From the NCBI RefSeq assembly GCF_000313565.1, contig NZ_HE578927.1:106334-170333 (forward strand): DNA of 64,000 nt. Reading direction: 5' to 3'. A program made the position numbers and the translations under genes. Under the pieces are notes generated by a model. The model saw nothing but the letters and a program-made list of their open reading frames with translations, was not told where the DNA came from and ran no database searches. Below, piece after piece: positions 7,286 to 15,431 of this stretch; position 1 is the first letter of the stretch; the number at the start of each line of letters is the position of its first letter. Source of the stretch: Dielma fastidiosa (GTDB lineage: Bacteria > Bacillota_I > Bacilli_A > Erysipelotrichales > Erysipelotrichaceae).

Positions 7286-8923
7286 CTACTCTCTTGTAAG
7301 ATTCTTATAAATTGTAGGAACGCCTACTGAGTGGAATTCAAATCCGGATACACCTGATTTGATCATAACGGCAGAACCAGTCTGATAAACCGGCAGGATG
7401 ACTGCTTCATCCATAACGATCTTCTCAGCTTGTTTCAATGCTTCCCAGCGAGCGTCTAAATCAGAAGTAAGCTCACCCTTAGTCGCATTTTCAATCAACG
7501 CGTCATATTCAGCATTTGACCAATGGCCATAGTTGTAAGAAGCACCAGTAATCCACATATCAAGATAAGTCATTGGGTCAGCATAGTCAGGACCCCAGCG
7601 AGTTAAACCAATTTCGTAAGTGCCGTTTTGCATAGCCTGCAGACGTGCTTTCTTAGGCTGCTGCTTCAGATTCAAAGTAACACCCGGCAGCGTCGTTTCG
7701 ATTTCAGACTTAACAAATTCAGCTACTTTCTTACTTGATTCAGTATCTTCAAATAACAATTCATATTCAAACGTATCTTTGCCTAATTCTTTCTTAGCGG
7801 CTTCAAAATATTCAAGAGCTTTAGCCTTATCAACATTCAGATAAGTATCCGTTGTATCACGGAAATCTTTGCCGTCCGGACCGACTGCCAATTTTACAGG
7901 AATTGCGAAATTAGCTGCAATCGAACCATCTTTTAACACATTTTCAGCAATCTGTTCTTTGTCATAAGCATAAGCAAAGGCAAGACGCAGGTTCTGATTT
8001 TCTAAACCGGCAACATCTTCATTTGGAGACATATACCATAAGTAACCACCTAATGTAATAGTATATTCAGGAGAATCTTTATACTGTTCAACCATTTCAC
8101 CAGTCAGCTTAACATAATCAACTGTACCCTGTTCAAAGGCTACCATTGCAGATTGTGCATCTTTGATGACCTGGAAGTTTAAATTATCAATTTTAACATT
8201 AGCAGCATCGTAATAGGTTTCATTTTTAACCATTTCATAGTTAGCGCCCTGATTCCAAGCAGTCATCTTGAATGGGCCGTTAGCTAATAATGCATCTGGA
8301 GTCAATGCGTATTGATCGCCAAATTGATTATAGAAATCTTCACGAATCGGATAGAATGATGGGAAAGCCATCAATTGATTAAAGAAAGGAACCGGATATT
8401 CAAGTTCAACCTTTAATGTTTTGTCATCAACAGCGCTGACACCTAATTCAGTCGTTGCCATTTCGCCATTAGTAACAGCAGAAGCGTTTTTAATACCCGC
8501 AACACCGATCATATAAGCATACTCAGAAGCGGTTGCCGGATCAGCTAAACGACGCCATGCAAATACGAAGTCATTCGCTGTAACTGGATTTCCGTCAGAC
8601 CAGTTCGCATCGCGCAGAGTGAACGTATAAGTCAATCCGTCTTCACTTACCTGTTCATCAGAAGCGATAGCTAAAACCGCGTTGCCGTCAGCATCTAATG
8701 TATAGAGACCTTCAATTGTTGCAGCAATTGCTTCAAATGAAGTACCATCAGTCGCAAGGCATGTATCCATTGAGGAAAGTTCTACATCATTGGCAACCGT
8801 TACTGTCTTGGCACCGTCTGCAGTTCCTCCATTTCCACCGTTATCTCCATTACCGCCGCCACCGCAACCGGCAACCAGCGCTAACGTAAGAAATCCGGTA
8901 AGAAGCATTTTAAGCTTTTTCAT
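7286..8923 (-). CDS. oppA: Oligopeptide-binding lipoprotein OppA
   Basis: A 545-residue substrate-binding protein (SBP family 5). The signal peptide ends in LVAGC with the lipidated Cys at residue 20, followed by a Gly/Asn-rich linker. The family landmarks are present: the strand TYTFTLRDANWSDGNPVTANDFVFAW, the lid region with NLRLAFAYAYDKEQI, and C-terminal EIGLTRWGPDYADPMTYLDMW. Together these mark it as OppA, which delivers peptides to OppBCDF. First gene of the operon; a good promoter lies 50 bases upstream and a terminator just after the stop, consistent with high expression of the binding protein. Confidence 0.93.
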   Translation of the reverse strand: MKKLKMLLTGFLTLALVAGCGGGGNGDNGGNGGTADGAKTVTVANDVELSSMDTCLATDGTSFEAIAATIEGLYTLDADGNAVLAIASDEQVSEDGLTYTFTLRDANWSDGNPVTANDFVFAWRRLADPATASEYAYMIGVAGIKNASAVTNGEMATTELGVSAVDDKTLKVELEYPVPFFNQLMAFPSFYPIREDFYNQFGDQYALTPDALLANGPFKMTAWNQGANYEMVKNETYYDAANVKIDNLNFQVIKDAQSAMVAFEQGTVDYVKLTGEMVEQYKDSPEYTITLGGYLWYMSPNEDVAGLENQNLRLAFAYAYDKEQIAENVLKDGSIAANFAIPVKLAVGPDGKDFRDTTDTYLNVDKAKALEYFEAAKKELGKDTFEYELLFEDTESSKKVAEFVKSEIETTLPGVTLNLKQQPKKARLQAMQNGTYEIGLTRWGPDYADPMTYLDMWITGASYNYGHWSNAEYDALIENATKGELTSDLDARWEALKQAEKIVMDEAVILPVYQTGSAVMIKSGVSGFEFHSVGVPTIYKNLTRE

Positions 8924-8973
8924 AGTATTTCCTCCCTAACTTGTCCAAGCATGCAAGATACTTGATTGATGTT

Positions 8974-9003
8974 AGTATAAACCCTCTTTTCACACATTGT
9001 CAA
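8974..9003 (-). promoter_or_regulatory. Promoter of oppA
   Basis: On the minus strand, -35 TTGACA (9003-8998) and -10 TATACT (8979-8974) are 18 bases apart and about 50 bases upstream of the oppA start. A consensus -35 is unusual in this window and suggests strong transcription. Confidence 0.75.
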
Positions 9004-9020
9004 GAAAAATTTCATTTTAT

Positions 9021-9060
9021 TTTCATATGAAATGAAATATTTTACAATATCATTTCATAT
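9021..9060. promoter_or_regulatory. Nested palindromes upstream of the oppA promoter
   Basis: TTTCATATGAAA (9021-9032) is a perfect 12-base palindrome. Its right part, ATATGAAATGA (9025-9035), is repeated inverted as TCATTTCATAT at 9050-9060. The block begins 18 bases upstream of the -35. It looks like a regulator site; the protein is unknown. The rest of 9061-9255 is AT-rich and shows no gene. Confidence 0.5.
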
Positions 9061-9261
9061 TTAACAGCATTGTAAGAAAGCTTGATTTCATAAGCTATTT
9101 GCACATTAGTTAAATTTTGTTAGTTTTATATAGCATACATATGTATCTATATTGCGGACATACCGATATAATTTTATGCTATGAATGACTTGCTGAAAGT
9201 GTAGTTTTTGGAATTTTATGTGAATGATGAAAAGTCTAGCTTTCATACAGAAAAATAAAAA

Positions 9262-9278
9262 GTCCGCATTTCACGGAC
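9262..9278 (-). terminator. Terminator of mnmM
   Basis: On the minus strand GTCCG and CGGAC pair around a 7-base loop and are followed by TTTTTATTTTT. It lies directly after the mnmM stop codon. Confidence 0.8.
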
Positions 9279-9279
9279 A

Positions 9280-9813
9280 TTAATGTTTATCGATCAGCAG
9301 CAGATACGGTGCCTGACATCGGTTCGTTAATTGTATTCTGGTCACATCATAAATCTTAGCAGGTAATTTTTCACAATAGCTTTCAATTTCCGCACTTTCC
9401 GCAAGACCATGCGCAAAGCCTGGATATAATACAAGGATGATCCGGCCGCCGGTCAGAAGTCTTGGCAGCATCTGATCAAGGGCGCTGATGACCTCAAGCG
9501 CCTGTGTCGTTATAGCTTTATCACCATGGGGCAGATAACCAAGATTAAAGATTCCGGCCTTAAACCGATCAACCGTATCCGCCGCTTTCGCATGTGAGGC
9601 AAGAATCAATTCTGCGCTGAGATTTCTTTCAAAGAGCGCCTGCTTGGTCAGTTTGATTGCTTCTATTTGAATATCAAAGCCAAATACATGCTGACAATGA
9701 GCGGCTAGAAAGCATGTGTCAAATCCCTGCCCGCATGTAAAATCAACGGCTGTATCTGTTTCATTTAATACTTCACTCAAAAAGTCATGCGCTAAATCAA
9801 CGATTTTCTTCAT
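9280..9813 (-). CDS. mnmM: MnmM (YtqB)-type tRNA wobble-uridine methyltransferase
   Basis: A 177-residue class I SAM-dependent methyltransferase of the rRNA_methylase/YtqB family. Motif I reads DFTCGQGFDTCFLA (about residues 24-37), motif II GFDIQ (45-49), and the family-specific FNLGYLPHGDK near 90-100, with GGRIILVLYPGF later. YtqB enzymes methylate 5-aminomethyl-2-thiouridine at the wobble position of tRNA, completing mnm5s2U. It is divergent from cca, also a tRNA maturation gene. The function is from family knowledge; length is typical of the family (about 180-190). Confidence 0.8.
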   Translation of the reverse strand: MKKIVDLAHDFLSEVLNETDTAVDFTCGQGFDTCFLAAHCQHVFGFDIQIEAIKLTKQALFERNLSAELILASHAKAADTVDRFKAGIFNLGYLPHGDKAITTQALEVISALDQMLPRLLTGGRIILVLYPGFAHGLAESAEIESYCEKLPAKIYDVTRIQLTNRCQAPYLLLIDKH

Positions 9814-9885
9814 AGAGACACCCTCATTTCTTCGATAAGTATATCATAAAATGTTATAATAGAACCATTGAAAGGAGTGTTTCAG

Positions 9886-11091
9886 ATGATTGAATTTACA
9901 CTTGAGCCAGCATTATTAGAAATCTATGAGCAGCTGATACAACACGGCTATGAAGCTTATTTTGTCGGCGGCTGTATTCGTGATGCATTAATGAAGCAGG
10001 TTCCTCATGATTATGATATAACCACCTCAGCACTCCCGAAGCAAGCTATGAGCTGCTTTGACAATCGCTTTAAAATCATTCCAACCGGACTGAAGCATGG
10101 CACTATTACCGTTCATTATCAACACCATGCGGTTGAGATTACAACCTTCCGCGCGCAGGAAGTCTATGCGAATCATCGTTCGCCTGCCTCTTTGAATTTC
10201 ACCCGCTCACTCAGCGAAGATTTAAAACGCCGTGATTTCACAATCAATGCCATGGCTTATGCGCCTGAAACTGGTTTAATTGATGAGCATCATGGCTTTG
10301 AAGATTTAAAAGCAGGCTTGATTCGCTGTGTCGGTGATCCAATAACACGCTTTCAAGAAGACGCGCTGCGCATTCTTCGCTGTGTGCGTTTTGCCCATCG
10401 TTTTAATTTTGCTATTGAAGATAAGACACATCAGGCATTGATTGCCCAGCGTTCAGATCTGCATTATATATCTATTGAGCGGATTACGAGTGAATTTTTC
10501 AGTATGCTTACAGACGGCAATCCCAACTTGTTAAAAATGCTCATCAGCCTTCAGCTGCTTGAAGAACTGCTGCCGGAAATGAATGGCTTAAACGATGATG
10601 AATTAAATTTGATCAATACACAGCTAAACACTCTGCCAAATTCATTGCCGCTTAAGCTTGCCGCATTGCTGTCACCTATCAATGAAGCAGAAGCTATATT
10701 AATGCGATGGAAGGTCAGCCGTCAATTAAGAGATTATGTACTTATGCTGCTTGATGCATTGCATACACCAATAGATAGTCCATACGCATTTAGAAAATGC
10801 CTCTATGATCATCATAATAATATAGCATGGATGAACGATCTGCTGATCCTGCGGCAAGCCTTCTTTCATGAAGATCACAAAGCCGCATTAACGCATCTGC
10901 GCCAGCTGAATCAAAATGACTTGATTGACCGTCAAAAACTGGCGGTTAATGGCAATGATTGTCAGCAGCTTGGTTTACAGGGCAAAGCGATCCGTGAATG
11001 CCTTGATCAATTAATCGACGCTGTTTTAAGCGAGGAAGTAAAAAACAATCGTGAAGATCTGATTAAATATATCGAAATAATAAAAAAGTGA
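9886..11091 (+). CDS. cca: CCA tRNA nucleotidyltransferase
   Basis: A 401-residue enzyme that builds or repairs the CCA end of tRNAs. The class II nucleotidyltransferase motif YFVGGCIRDALMKQVPHDYDI (split here as GGCIRD and the DYD metal pair) is at about residues 27-46. The neck motif RRDFTINAMAY and EDALRILRCVRFA follow, and the C-terminal half is the helical tRNA-binding region. ATG 9886 with AAAGGAG 8 bases upstream is chosen over TTG 9868. A TATAAT (9854-9859) lies just upstream. Divergent from mnmM. Confidence 0.92.
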   Translation: MIEFTLEPALLEIYEQLIQHGYEAYFVGGCIRDALMKQVPHDYDITTSALPKQAMSCFDNRFKIIPTGLKHGTITVHYQHHAVEITTFRAQEVYANHRSPASLNFTRSLSEDLKRRDFTINAMAYAPETGLIDEHHGFEDLKAGLIRCVGDPITRFQEDALRILRCVRFAHRFNFAIEDKTHQALIAQRSDLHYISIERITSEFFSMLTDGNPNLLKMLISLQLLEELLPEMNGLNDDELNLINTQLNTLPNSLPLKLAALLSPINEAEAILMRWKVSRQLRDYVLMLLDALHTPIDSPYAFRKCLYDHHNNIAWMNDLLILRQAFFHEDHKAALTHLRQLNQNDLIDRQKLAVNGNDCQQLGLQGKAIRECLDQLIDAVLSEEVKNNREDLIKYIEIIKK

Positions 11092-11182
11092 TTTATTTGT
11101 ATCTTTTACTTGCCAAGAGTGCCGATAAGTGATATATTTGTCTTATAAAGTGATAAATAGTTCACAGAAGGAGTCATTGTCA

Positions 11183-11842
11183 GTGAATAAATCTAAAATT
11201 AAAGGCTTAACCATAGCTGGTATTCTAATTGTCGTTTTAATGCTTTTGTCGGTTGGTTATGATTTGTTTTATAATGCTGGCCGCATCGTTTATCCAATGG
11301 ATGCTTCAGCTTATGTTTTTCAGCTCAGTGATCTGCCGCTTTTAGCCTCAATCCTGATGCTTCTCATTTATATCTGTGTGGTTATCATTATTCTGTTTAA
11401 AGCGAACCTTAACCGCCAGAAAGCTTTACCGGCGCAAAATAAAACGCGAAAAATCAGTCCTAAGTTAGGTTATCTTGGTTTCCTTGGCTTTTTAGGTTTT
11501 GCCGGCATTTGGACTTATCAGATTGATGCTTCGATATTTCCTTTCTGCTTTTTTGTTTTCTTTGGCTTTTTCAGCTTTTTTCTGGAAGGTAAAATGTCGG
11601 ACACATTGATTGATGAACGTTTTCAGCAAAACGCTCAAGCCGCCCAGCTAAAGGCATTAAAAATTGGTTTCACGATCATATTCCTTGCGGTTATCATCGT
11701 CTCTCAGGGACGCTTCATTCATAATCTTGACATGATTGCCATCATTCTGACCATCACGCTTTCTCTGGATATTGCCCTTACTTTATTTTTATGTGAGTAT
11801 TTTCTGTACCGTCTGGATCATGACGAGCAATTATCGGAGTAA
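11183..11842 (+). CDS. DUF3796-type multi-pass membrane protein
   Basis: A 219-residue protein starting at GTG 11183, placed 9 bases after AAGGAG; the longer frame to 11129 has no ribosome site. Predicted membrane segments lie at about residues 8-27, 55-78, 98-115, 120-136, 162-180 and 186-208. The Gly-Phe-rich [14 protein letters not shown] motif in the third segment is characteristic of DUF3796 proteins, whose function is unknown. It is followed 3 bases later by an XRE regulator. That pairing is common for small Firmicute membrane proteins and suggests membrane-linked control of the regulator, which is inference. Confidence 0.7.
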   Translation: MNKSKIKGLTIAGILIVVLMLLSVGYDLFYNAGRIVYPMDASAYVFQLSDLPLLASILMLLIYICVVIIILFKANLNRQKALPAQNKTRKISPKLGYLGFLGFLGFAGIWTYQIDASIFPFCFFVFFGFFSFFLEGKMSDTLIDERFQQNAQAAQLKALKIGFTIIFLAVIIVSQGRFIHNLDMIAIILTITLSLDIALTLFLCEYFLYRLDHDEQLSE

Positions 11843-11844
11843 GT

Positions 11845-12045
11845 ATGTCTGAATTTATTTGTAACTTAAAAAAATATCGGGTGATGAAGGATCTGACTCA
11901 GGAACAGCTGGCAGAATTAGTAGGCGTGCGCCGTGAAACAATCATGCGGCTTGAAAAGGCGCAGTATAACCCCTCTCTAAAACTGGCGGTGGATATATCA
12001 AGAATTGTGGAAGCGCCGATTGAGGAAATCTTCATTTTCGAATAA
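11845..12045 (+). CDS. XRE-family (Cro/C1) small transcriptional regulator
   Basis: A 66-residue protein that is almost only a helix-turn-helix: [21 protein letters not shown], then [20 protein letters not shown], then a C-terminal IEEIFIFE, the YvaO/Cro-like pattern. It starts 3 bases after the membrane-protein gene and has no separate promoter, so the two are co-expressed. It likely regulates its own operon. A terminator follows directly. Confidence 0.88.
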   Translation: MSEFICNLKKYRVMKDLTQEQLAELVGVRRETIMRLEKAQYNPSLKLAVDISRIVEAPIEEIFIFE

Positions 12046-12048
12046 TGA

Positions 12049-12080
12049 AAAAGCTCTGAAATTCAACGTTCAGAGCTTTT
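12049..12080. terminator. Bidirectional terminator
   Basis: AAAAGCTCTGAA (12049-12060) and TTCAGAGCTTTT (12069-12080) form a perfect 12-base stem. A T tract is available in both directions, so it serves the XRE gene and the convergent LURP-one gene. Confidence 0.85.
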
Positions 12081-12546
12081 ATTTACCACAGTTAGCGGCA
12101 TCGATGGCAAGTACCAGCAGTAAGCCATTAACTTCATCTTCTTCACGCATAATATCAAGCACGTAGGTATCACCCCATGCCAGCACCTTCTTATTAATAT
12201 GCAGAATTGCTTCTTCTCCATCATAAATATCATAATTCCAACCCAAATAATCACCTTCCACCTTCCATCCCATATATTCAACTTCATAATTATTTGAAAA
12301 AAAGGTAAAATTCTTATAAATGGTTCCGATCACTTCACCATTTATCTCTATCTCAAATTCCGGTAAAAAGGAAAGTACCTTTTGGTGAATCACACCCAAT
12401 TCATTTCCTTCTTGATCATAGACATGAAGCTGATGCCCCCATGCGAAAATTTCCGCTTTTACATAATATTTAGGATTTTCATATTCATCATAAACATCAT
12501 AGGTATCAGACCATGTAAATACCCTTTGTTTAATCAATAACCGCAT
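12079..12546 (-). CDS. LURP-one-related (tubby-like) protein
   Basis: A 155-residue protein starting at ATG 12546, preceded by AGAGGTGAT. It has the repeating short beta-strand pattern of LURP-one-related/tubby-C folds: FTWSDTYDVYDE, AEIFAWGHQLHVYDQ, ISFL-type strands, GWNYDIYDGEEAILHINKKVLAWGDTYVLDI. The paired FTWSD/LAWGD sequences are typical. Cytoplasmic, no signal. Bacterial members have no settled role. Monocistronic between a shared terminator and gltX. Confidence 0.7.
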   Translation of the reverse strand: MRLLIKQRVFTWSDTYDVYDEYENPKYYVKAEIFAWGHQLHVYDQEGNELGVIHQKVLSFLPEFEIEINGEVIGTIYKNFTFFSNNYEVEYMGWKVEGDYLGWNYDIYDGEEAILHINKKVLAWGDTYVLDIMREEDEVNGLLLVLAIDAANCGK

Positions 12547-12658
12547 TTTTATCACCTCTAATTACTTGATATTATAGCATTTAACCTAAGAAAATCAGCT
12601 AAGCTTACAAATGCGTCATATAAATATGAAAAGAATCATGGTTTTATCATAAAAAGGT

Positions 12659-12687
12659 TTGAAACATAATCAAAAGCAAAGTATAAT
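12659..12687 (+). promoter_or_regulatory. Promoter of gltX
   Basis: -35 TTGAAA (12659-12664) and -10 TATAAT (12682-12687) are separated by 17 bases and lie 24 bases before the ATG. The leader is too short for a T-box. Confidence 0.8.
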
Positions 12688-12711
12688 AAGAACCGTGAAA
12701 GAGGGGTTAGG

Positions 12712-14172
12712 ATGACAAAAGTAAGAACTCGTTTTGCGCCAAGTCCTACCGGTTATATGCATATCGGTAATTTGCGAACTGCTCTTTATGAATATTTAGT
12801 CGCAAAAAAAGAAGATGACGGCGTTTTTATTTTAAGAATTGAAGATACGGACCAAGGCCGTTTGGTTGAAGGTGCCACAGATATTATTTATGAAACATTA
12901 AAGCAATGTGGATTAAGTCATGATGAAGGACCGGATATCGGCGGAGAGTATGGACCTTATGTACAATCTGAACGGATGCGCTCAGGTATTTATAAGGAAT
13001 ATGCGATGAAGCTGGTTGAATTGGGCGGCGCACATGTCTGCTTCTGTAAAGAGGAAGATATTGAGGCTCAGCGTCAGGAAGTGATGGCTGCCGGTTTATC
13101 TTTTAAATATGATGATCCATGTAAACATTTAAGCAAGGAAGAAATTGATGCGCGTATCGCGGCTGGTGAAGCTTATGTAATTCGCCAAAACATTGATCCA
13201 GTAGGCACAACTTCATTTGAAGATGAGGTTTATGGTACCATTACGGTTGATAATGCAACTCTTGATGAAAGTATTTTGCTGAAATCAGATGGTTTCCCTA
13301 CCTATAACTTTGCCAACATCATTGATGATCATATGATGGATATAACGCATGTAGTCCGCGGTAATGAATATCTTTCAAGCACACCGAAATATAACCTGAT
13401 TTATCAGGCTTTCGATTGGAAGATTCCAACCTACATTCACTGTCCGCCAGTGATGAAAGATGAACAGCACAAGCTGTCAAAACGCAATGGCGATGCTTCA
13501 TTCCAGGATCTTGTTGCGAAAGGTTATCTGCCGGAAGCGATTATCAATTACATCGCACTGTTAGGCTGGGCACCAGAAAGTGAACAAGAGATTTACAGCC
13601 TAGAGGAACTAAAGAAAGCCTTCAACGTAAAACGCATCAATACCTCAGGAGCTATCTTTGATATTGAGAAGCTGACTTGGATGAATGGCATGTATCTGCG
13701 TAAGATGGAACTGGAAGAATTCTATGAACTAGTTCTGCCATATATTAATCAAGCAGTTAAAACTGAAAGCTATGATAAGAAAGAAATTGCGAAGATTCTT
13801 CAAACCCGTGTTTCAGTATTAAATGAAATACCGGGAATGATTGATTTCTTCGACAATTATCCTGTTTACAGCAATGAGTTGTATATCAATAAGAAAATGA
13901 AGACGAATGAGGAAATCTCACTGAATTCATTGATTGCTGCCAGAAAAGAGCTGGCAGGCTTAACTGAATGGAGTGAAACCTCAATCCATGATACATTGAT
14001 GAATTTAGTACAGACTCTAGGAATTAAGAATGGTCAGCTGCTGTTCCCAGTCCGTATTGCTGTATCAGGCAAACAAATGACACCGGGCGGTGCGATTGAA
14101 ATTGCGGAAATTATCGGCAAGGAAGAAACTCTGCGCCGCATTGACGCATCCATTGCTCAATTACAAAAATAA
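12712..14172 (+). CDS. gltX: Glutamate--tRNA ligase
   Basis: A 486-residue class I aminoacyl-tRNA synthetase that charges tRNA-Glu and, in organisms lacking GlnRS, may also charge tRNA-Gln. The HIGH motif appears as YMHIGN (about residues 15-20) after FAPSPTG. The KMSKS loop is HKLSKRNGD near residue 250. The C-terminal anticodon-binding domain is present and length is normal. GAAAGAGGGG precedes the start. Its cognate tRNA-Glu gene is 13 kb away at 25595. Confidence 0.95.
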   Translation: MTKVRTRFAPSPTGYMHIGNLRTALYEYLVAKKEDDGVFILRIEDTDQGRLVEGATDIIYETLKQCGLSHDEGPDIGGEYGPYVQSERMRSGIYKEYAMKLVELGGAHVCFCKEEDIEAQRQEVMAAGLSFKYDDPCKHLSKEEIDARIAAGEAYVIRQNIDPVGTTSFEDEVYGTITVDNATLDESILLKSDGFPTYNFANIIDDHMMDITHVVRGNEYLSSTPKYNLIYQAFDWKIPTYIHCPPVMKDEQHKLSKRNGDASFQDLVAKGYLPEAIINYIALLGWAPESEQEIYSLEELKKAFNVKRINTSGAIFDIEKLTWMNGMYLRKMELEEFYELVLPYINQAVKTESYDKKEIAKILQTRVSVLNEIPGMIDFFDNYPVYSNELYINKKMKTNEEISLNSLIAARKELAGLTEWSETSIHDTLMNLVQTLGIKNGQLLFPVRIAVSGKQMTPGGAIEIAEIIGKEETLRRIDASIAQLQK

Positions 14173-14175
14173 AAG

Positions 14176-14213
14176 AAATCCTGCAAATCAGTTCAGCTGA
14201 AAATGCAGGATTT
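14176..14213. terminator. Terminator between gltX and the pentapeptide gene
   Basis: AAATCCTGCA (14176-14185) pairs with TGCAGGATTT (14204-14213), and T runs follow on the plus strand. The minus strand has TTTCTTTT, so it may also end the convergent pentapeptide gene. Confidence 0.8.
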
Positions 14214-14224
14214 TTATTTTAAAA

Positions 14225-15037
14225 TTAAACAGTCTCATTCAGCCATGCTGCAGGCATGCTTAAATTAGCCGGCAGTTTTGTCTGCGCATTCCCTCTTGCC
14301 GCATTTATCTGCCCCTGAGTCAGAAAACAGCTATGACTAAGATCTGTACCTCTGATGTCGGTATCACGCAGATCAGCGCCTAAAAAATTCGTCATTGTTA
14401 ACCTGCAGCCTCTTAAATCCGCCGCCATCAGCAGACACATGCTGTAATCATGACCGCTCAGATCAGCCTTTTTGAAATTTCTTCCCGGCGCGTCATGGCC
14501 TATAATATGCTTCCCGCAGGCTTGACAGCTGATCGAATCACACGCTTGCTTTAACCGCTGATTCACTCGATGCCGCAGTTTCTCAACATCACACGCCGCC
14601 AATTGAACCGCTGATTCATTTAATACTTCCACAATCTCATCGATGTATCCATCAATTTCTTTCATCAGCTTCAAATCCTTTAAAAGATCATTCGCCGCAC
14701 TCAGATACCAGAGCATTTGATGCAGCTGCACAGCCTTGATAAAGACATCAAACATTAATGCTTTATCAGCTTGCCGCCAATCAGCACCTTTAAACACATG
14801 CTGAGTCACCCATTGTCCGGCACCAAAACAGTCATAAGCCAGACAGCCTTTCATTTTTCGTGAACTCAATTCATCATGAATCTCACATTTAAAATCAACA
14901 CATAAGTGCTGACAAGGCACCCCTGCCGCTTTATTCTGTGGGAAACCCTCACTTTTCGCAAAATACAGGGCTGTACAGCAAAGCCCGCAGCATTTCGCAC
15001 AGTCAATTTTAAATCGATTGCAACCATTATATTCCAT
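14225..15037 (-). CDS. Pentapeptide-repeat protein with Cys-rich N-terminal domain
   Basis: A 270-residue soluble protein. The first 70 residues carry a dense Cys set: C6, the pair cluster CAKCCGLCC (about 13-21), CQHLC, C51, C65 and C70, reminiscent of YkgJ-type metal or Fe-S clusters. A helical middle (about 75-165) follows, then a CQACG knuckle near 173. The C-terminus has pentapeptide repeats (FKKADLSGHD, LMAADLRGCRLTMTNFLGADLRDTDIRGTDL; about 190-240) that should fold as a right-handed beta-helix. No partner is obvious; it lies 4 bases downstream of a small zinc-ribbon membrane protein. Function unknown. Confidence 0.72.
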   Translation of the reverse strand: MEYNGCNRFKIDCAKCCGLCCTALYFAKSEGFPQNKAAGVPCQHLCVDFKCEIHDELSSRKMKGCLAYDCFGAGQWVTQHVFKGADWRQADKALMFDVFIKAVQLHQMLWYLSAANDLLKDLKLMKEIDGYIDEIVEVLNESAVQLAACDVEKLRHRVNQRLKQACDSISCQACGKHIIGHDAPGRNFKKADLSGHDYSMCLLMAADLRGCRLTMTNFLGADLRDTDIRGTDLSHSCFLTQGQINAARGNAQTKLPANLSMPAAWLNETV

Positions 15038-15041
15038 ATCT

Positions 15042-15335
15042 CTATTCCTTTTCTATCAACTGATATATAAACTTGTCAATCCATTCTCTAGGCGTGATAA
15101 AATAGATTGCCAGATTAAACAGGATTAAAATCAAAGGGTAGTAAGCGGGCCAGACAGTACGAAAATAGCTCAAGCATTTTACCAAAACTGAACTGATCAA
15201 AAGAATCAGCAGCAGCAAGGCAATCAAATTTATCTTTCGATAATGATATTGATATTGCTTATGACATGCCTCGCAGTCAGCCTGCTTGATGATTCGATTT
15301 ACTTTTAATTGCTGATGACAATTGGGACAGCGCAT
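15042..15335 (-). CDS. Zinc-ribbon membrane protein
   Basis: A 97-residue protein from ATG 15335 (GGGGAG lies 6-7 bases upstream; ATG 15341 touches it). CPNC at residues 3-6 and CEAC about 20 residues later form a single zinc ribbon. Two membrane helices follow (about 36-56 and 62-80), with a short C-terminal tail. The ribbon would be cytoplasmic. It is probably co-transcribed with the pentapeptide gene 4 bases downstream. Function unknown. Confidence 0.6.
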   Translation of the reverse strand: MRCPNCHQQLKVNRIIKQADCEACHKQYQYHYRKINLIALLLLILLISSVLVKCLSYFRTVWPAYYPLILILFNLAIYFITPREWIDKFIYQLIEKE

Positions 15336-15403
15336 CCGCATCTCCCCTTTCCACCTATGAATATTGTAACGTATAACAGATATAAATTGCAACGCAAGAA
15401 AAA

Positions 15404-15423
15404 ACCAGGCATTAAAACCTGGT
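15404..15423 (-). terminator. Terminator of the orphan lipoprotein gene
   Basis: ACCAGG and CCTGGT pair around an 8-base loop, followed on the minus strand by TTTTTTCTT. Confidence 0.8.
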
Positions 15424-15431
15424 AAATTTCT

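Noticed and set aside
9136-9147. ATACATATGTAT palindrome in the gap upstream of oppA
   Set aside because: Short AT-only palindromes are expected by chance in this composition and nothing else supports it.
12601-12711. T-box or other riboswitch upstream of gltX
   Set aside because: The promoter lies only about 24 bases from the start codon, leaving no room for a leader structure.
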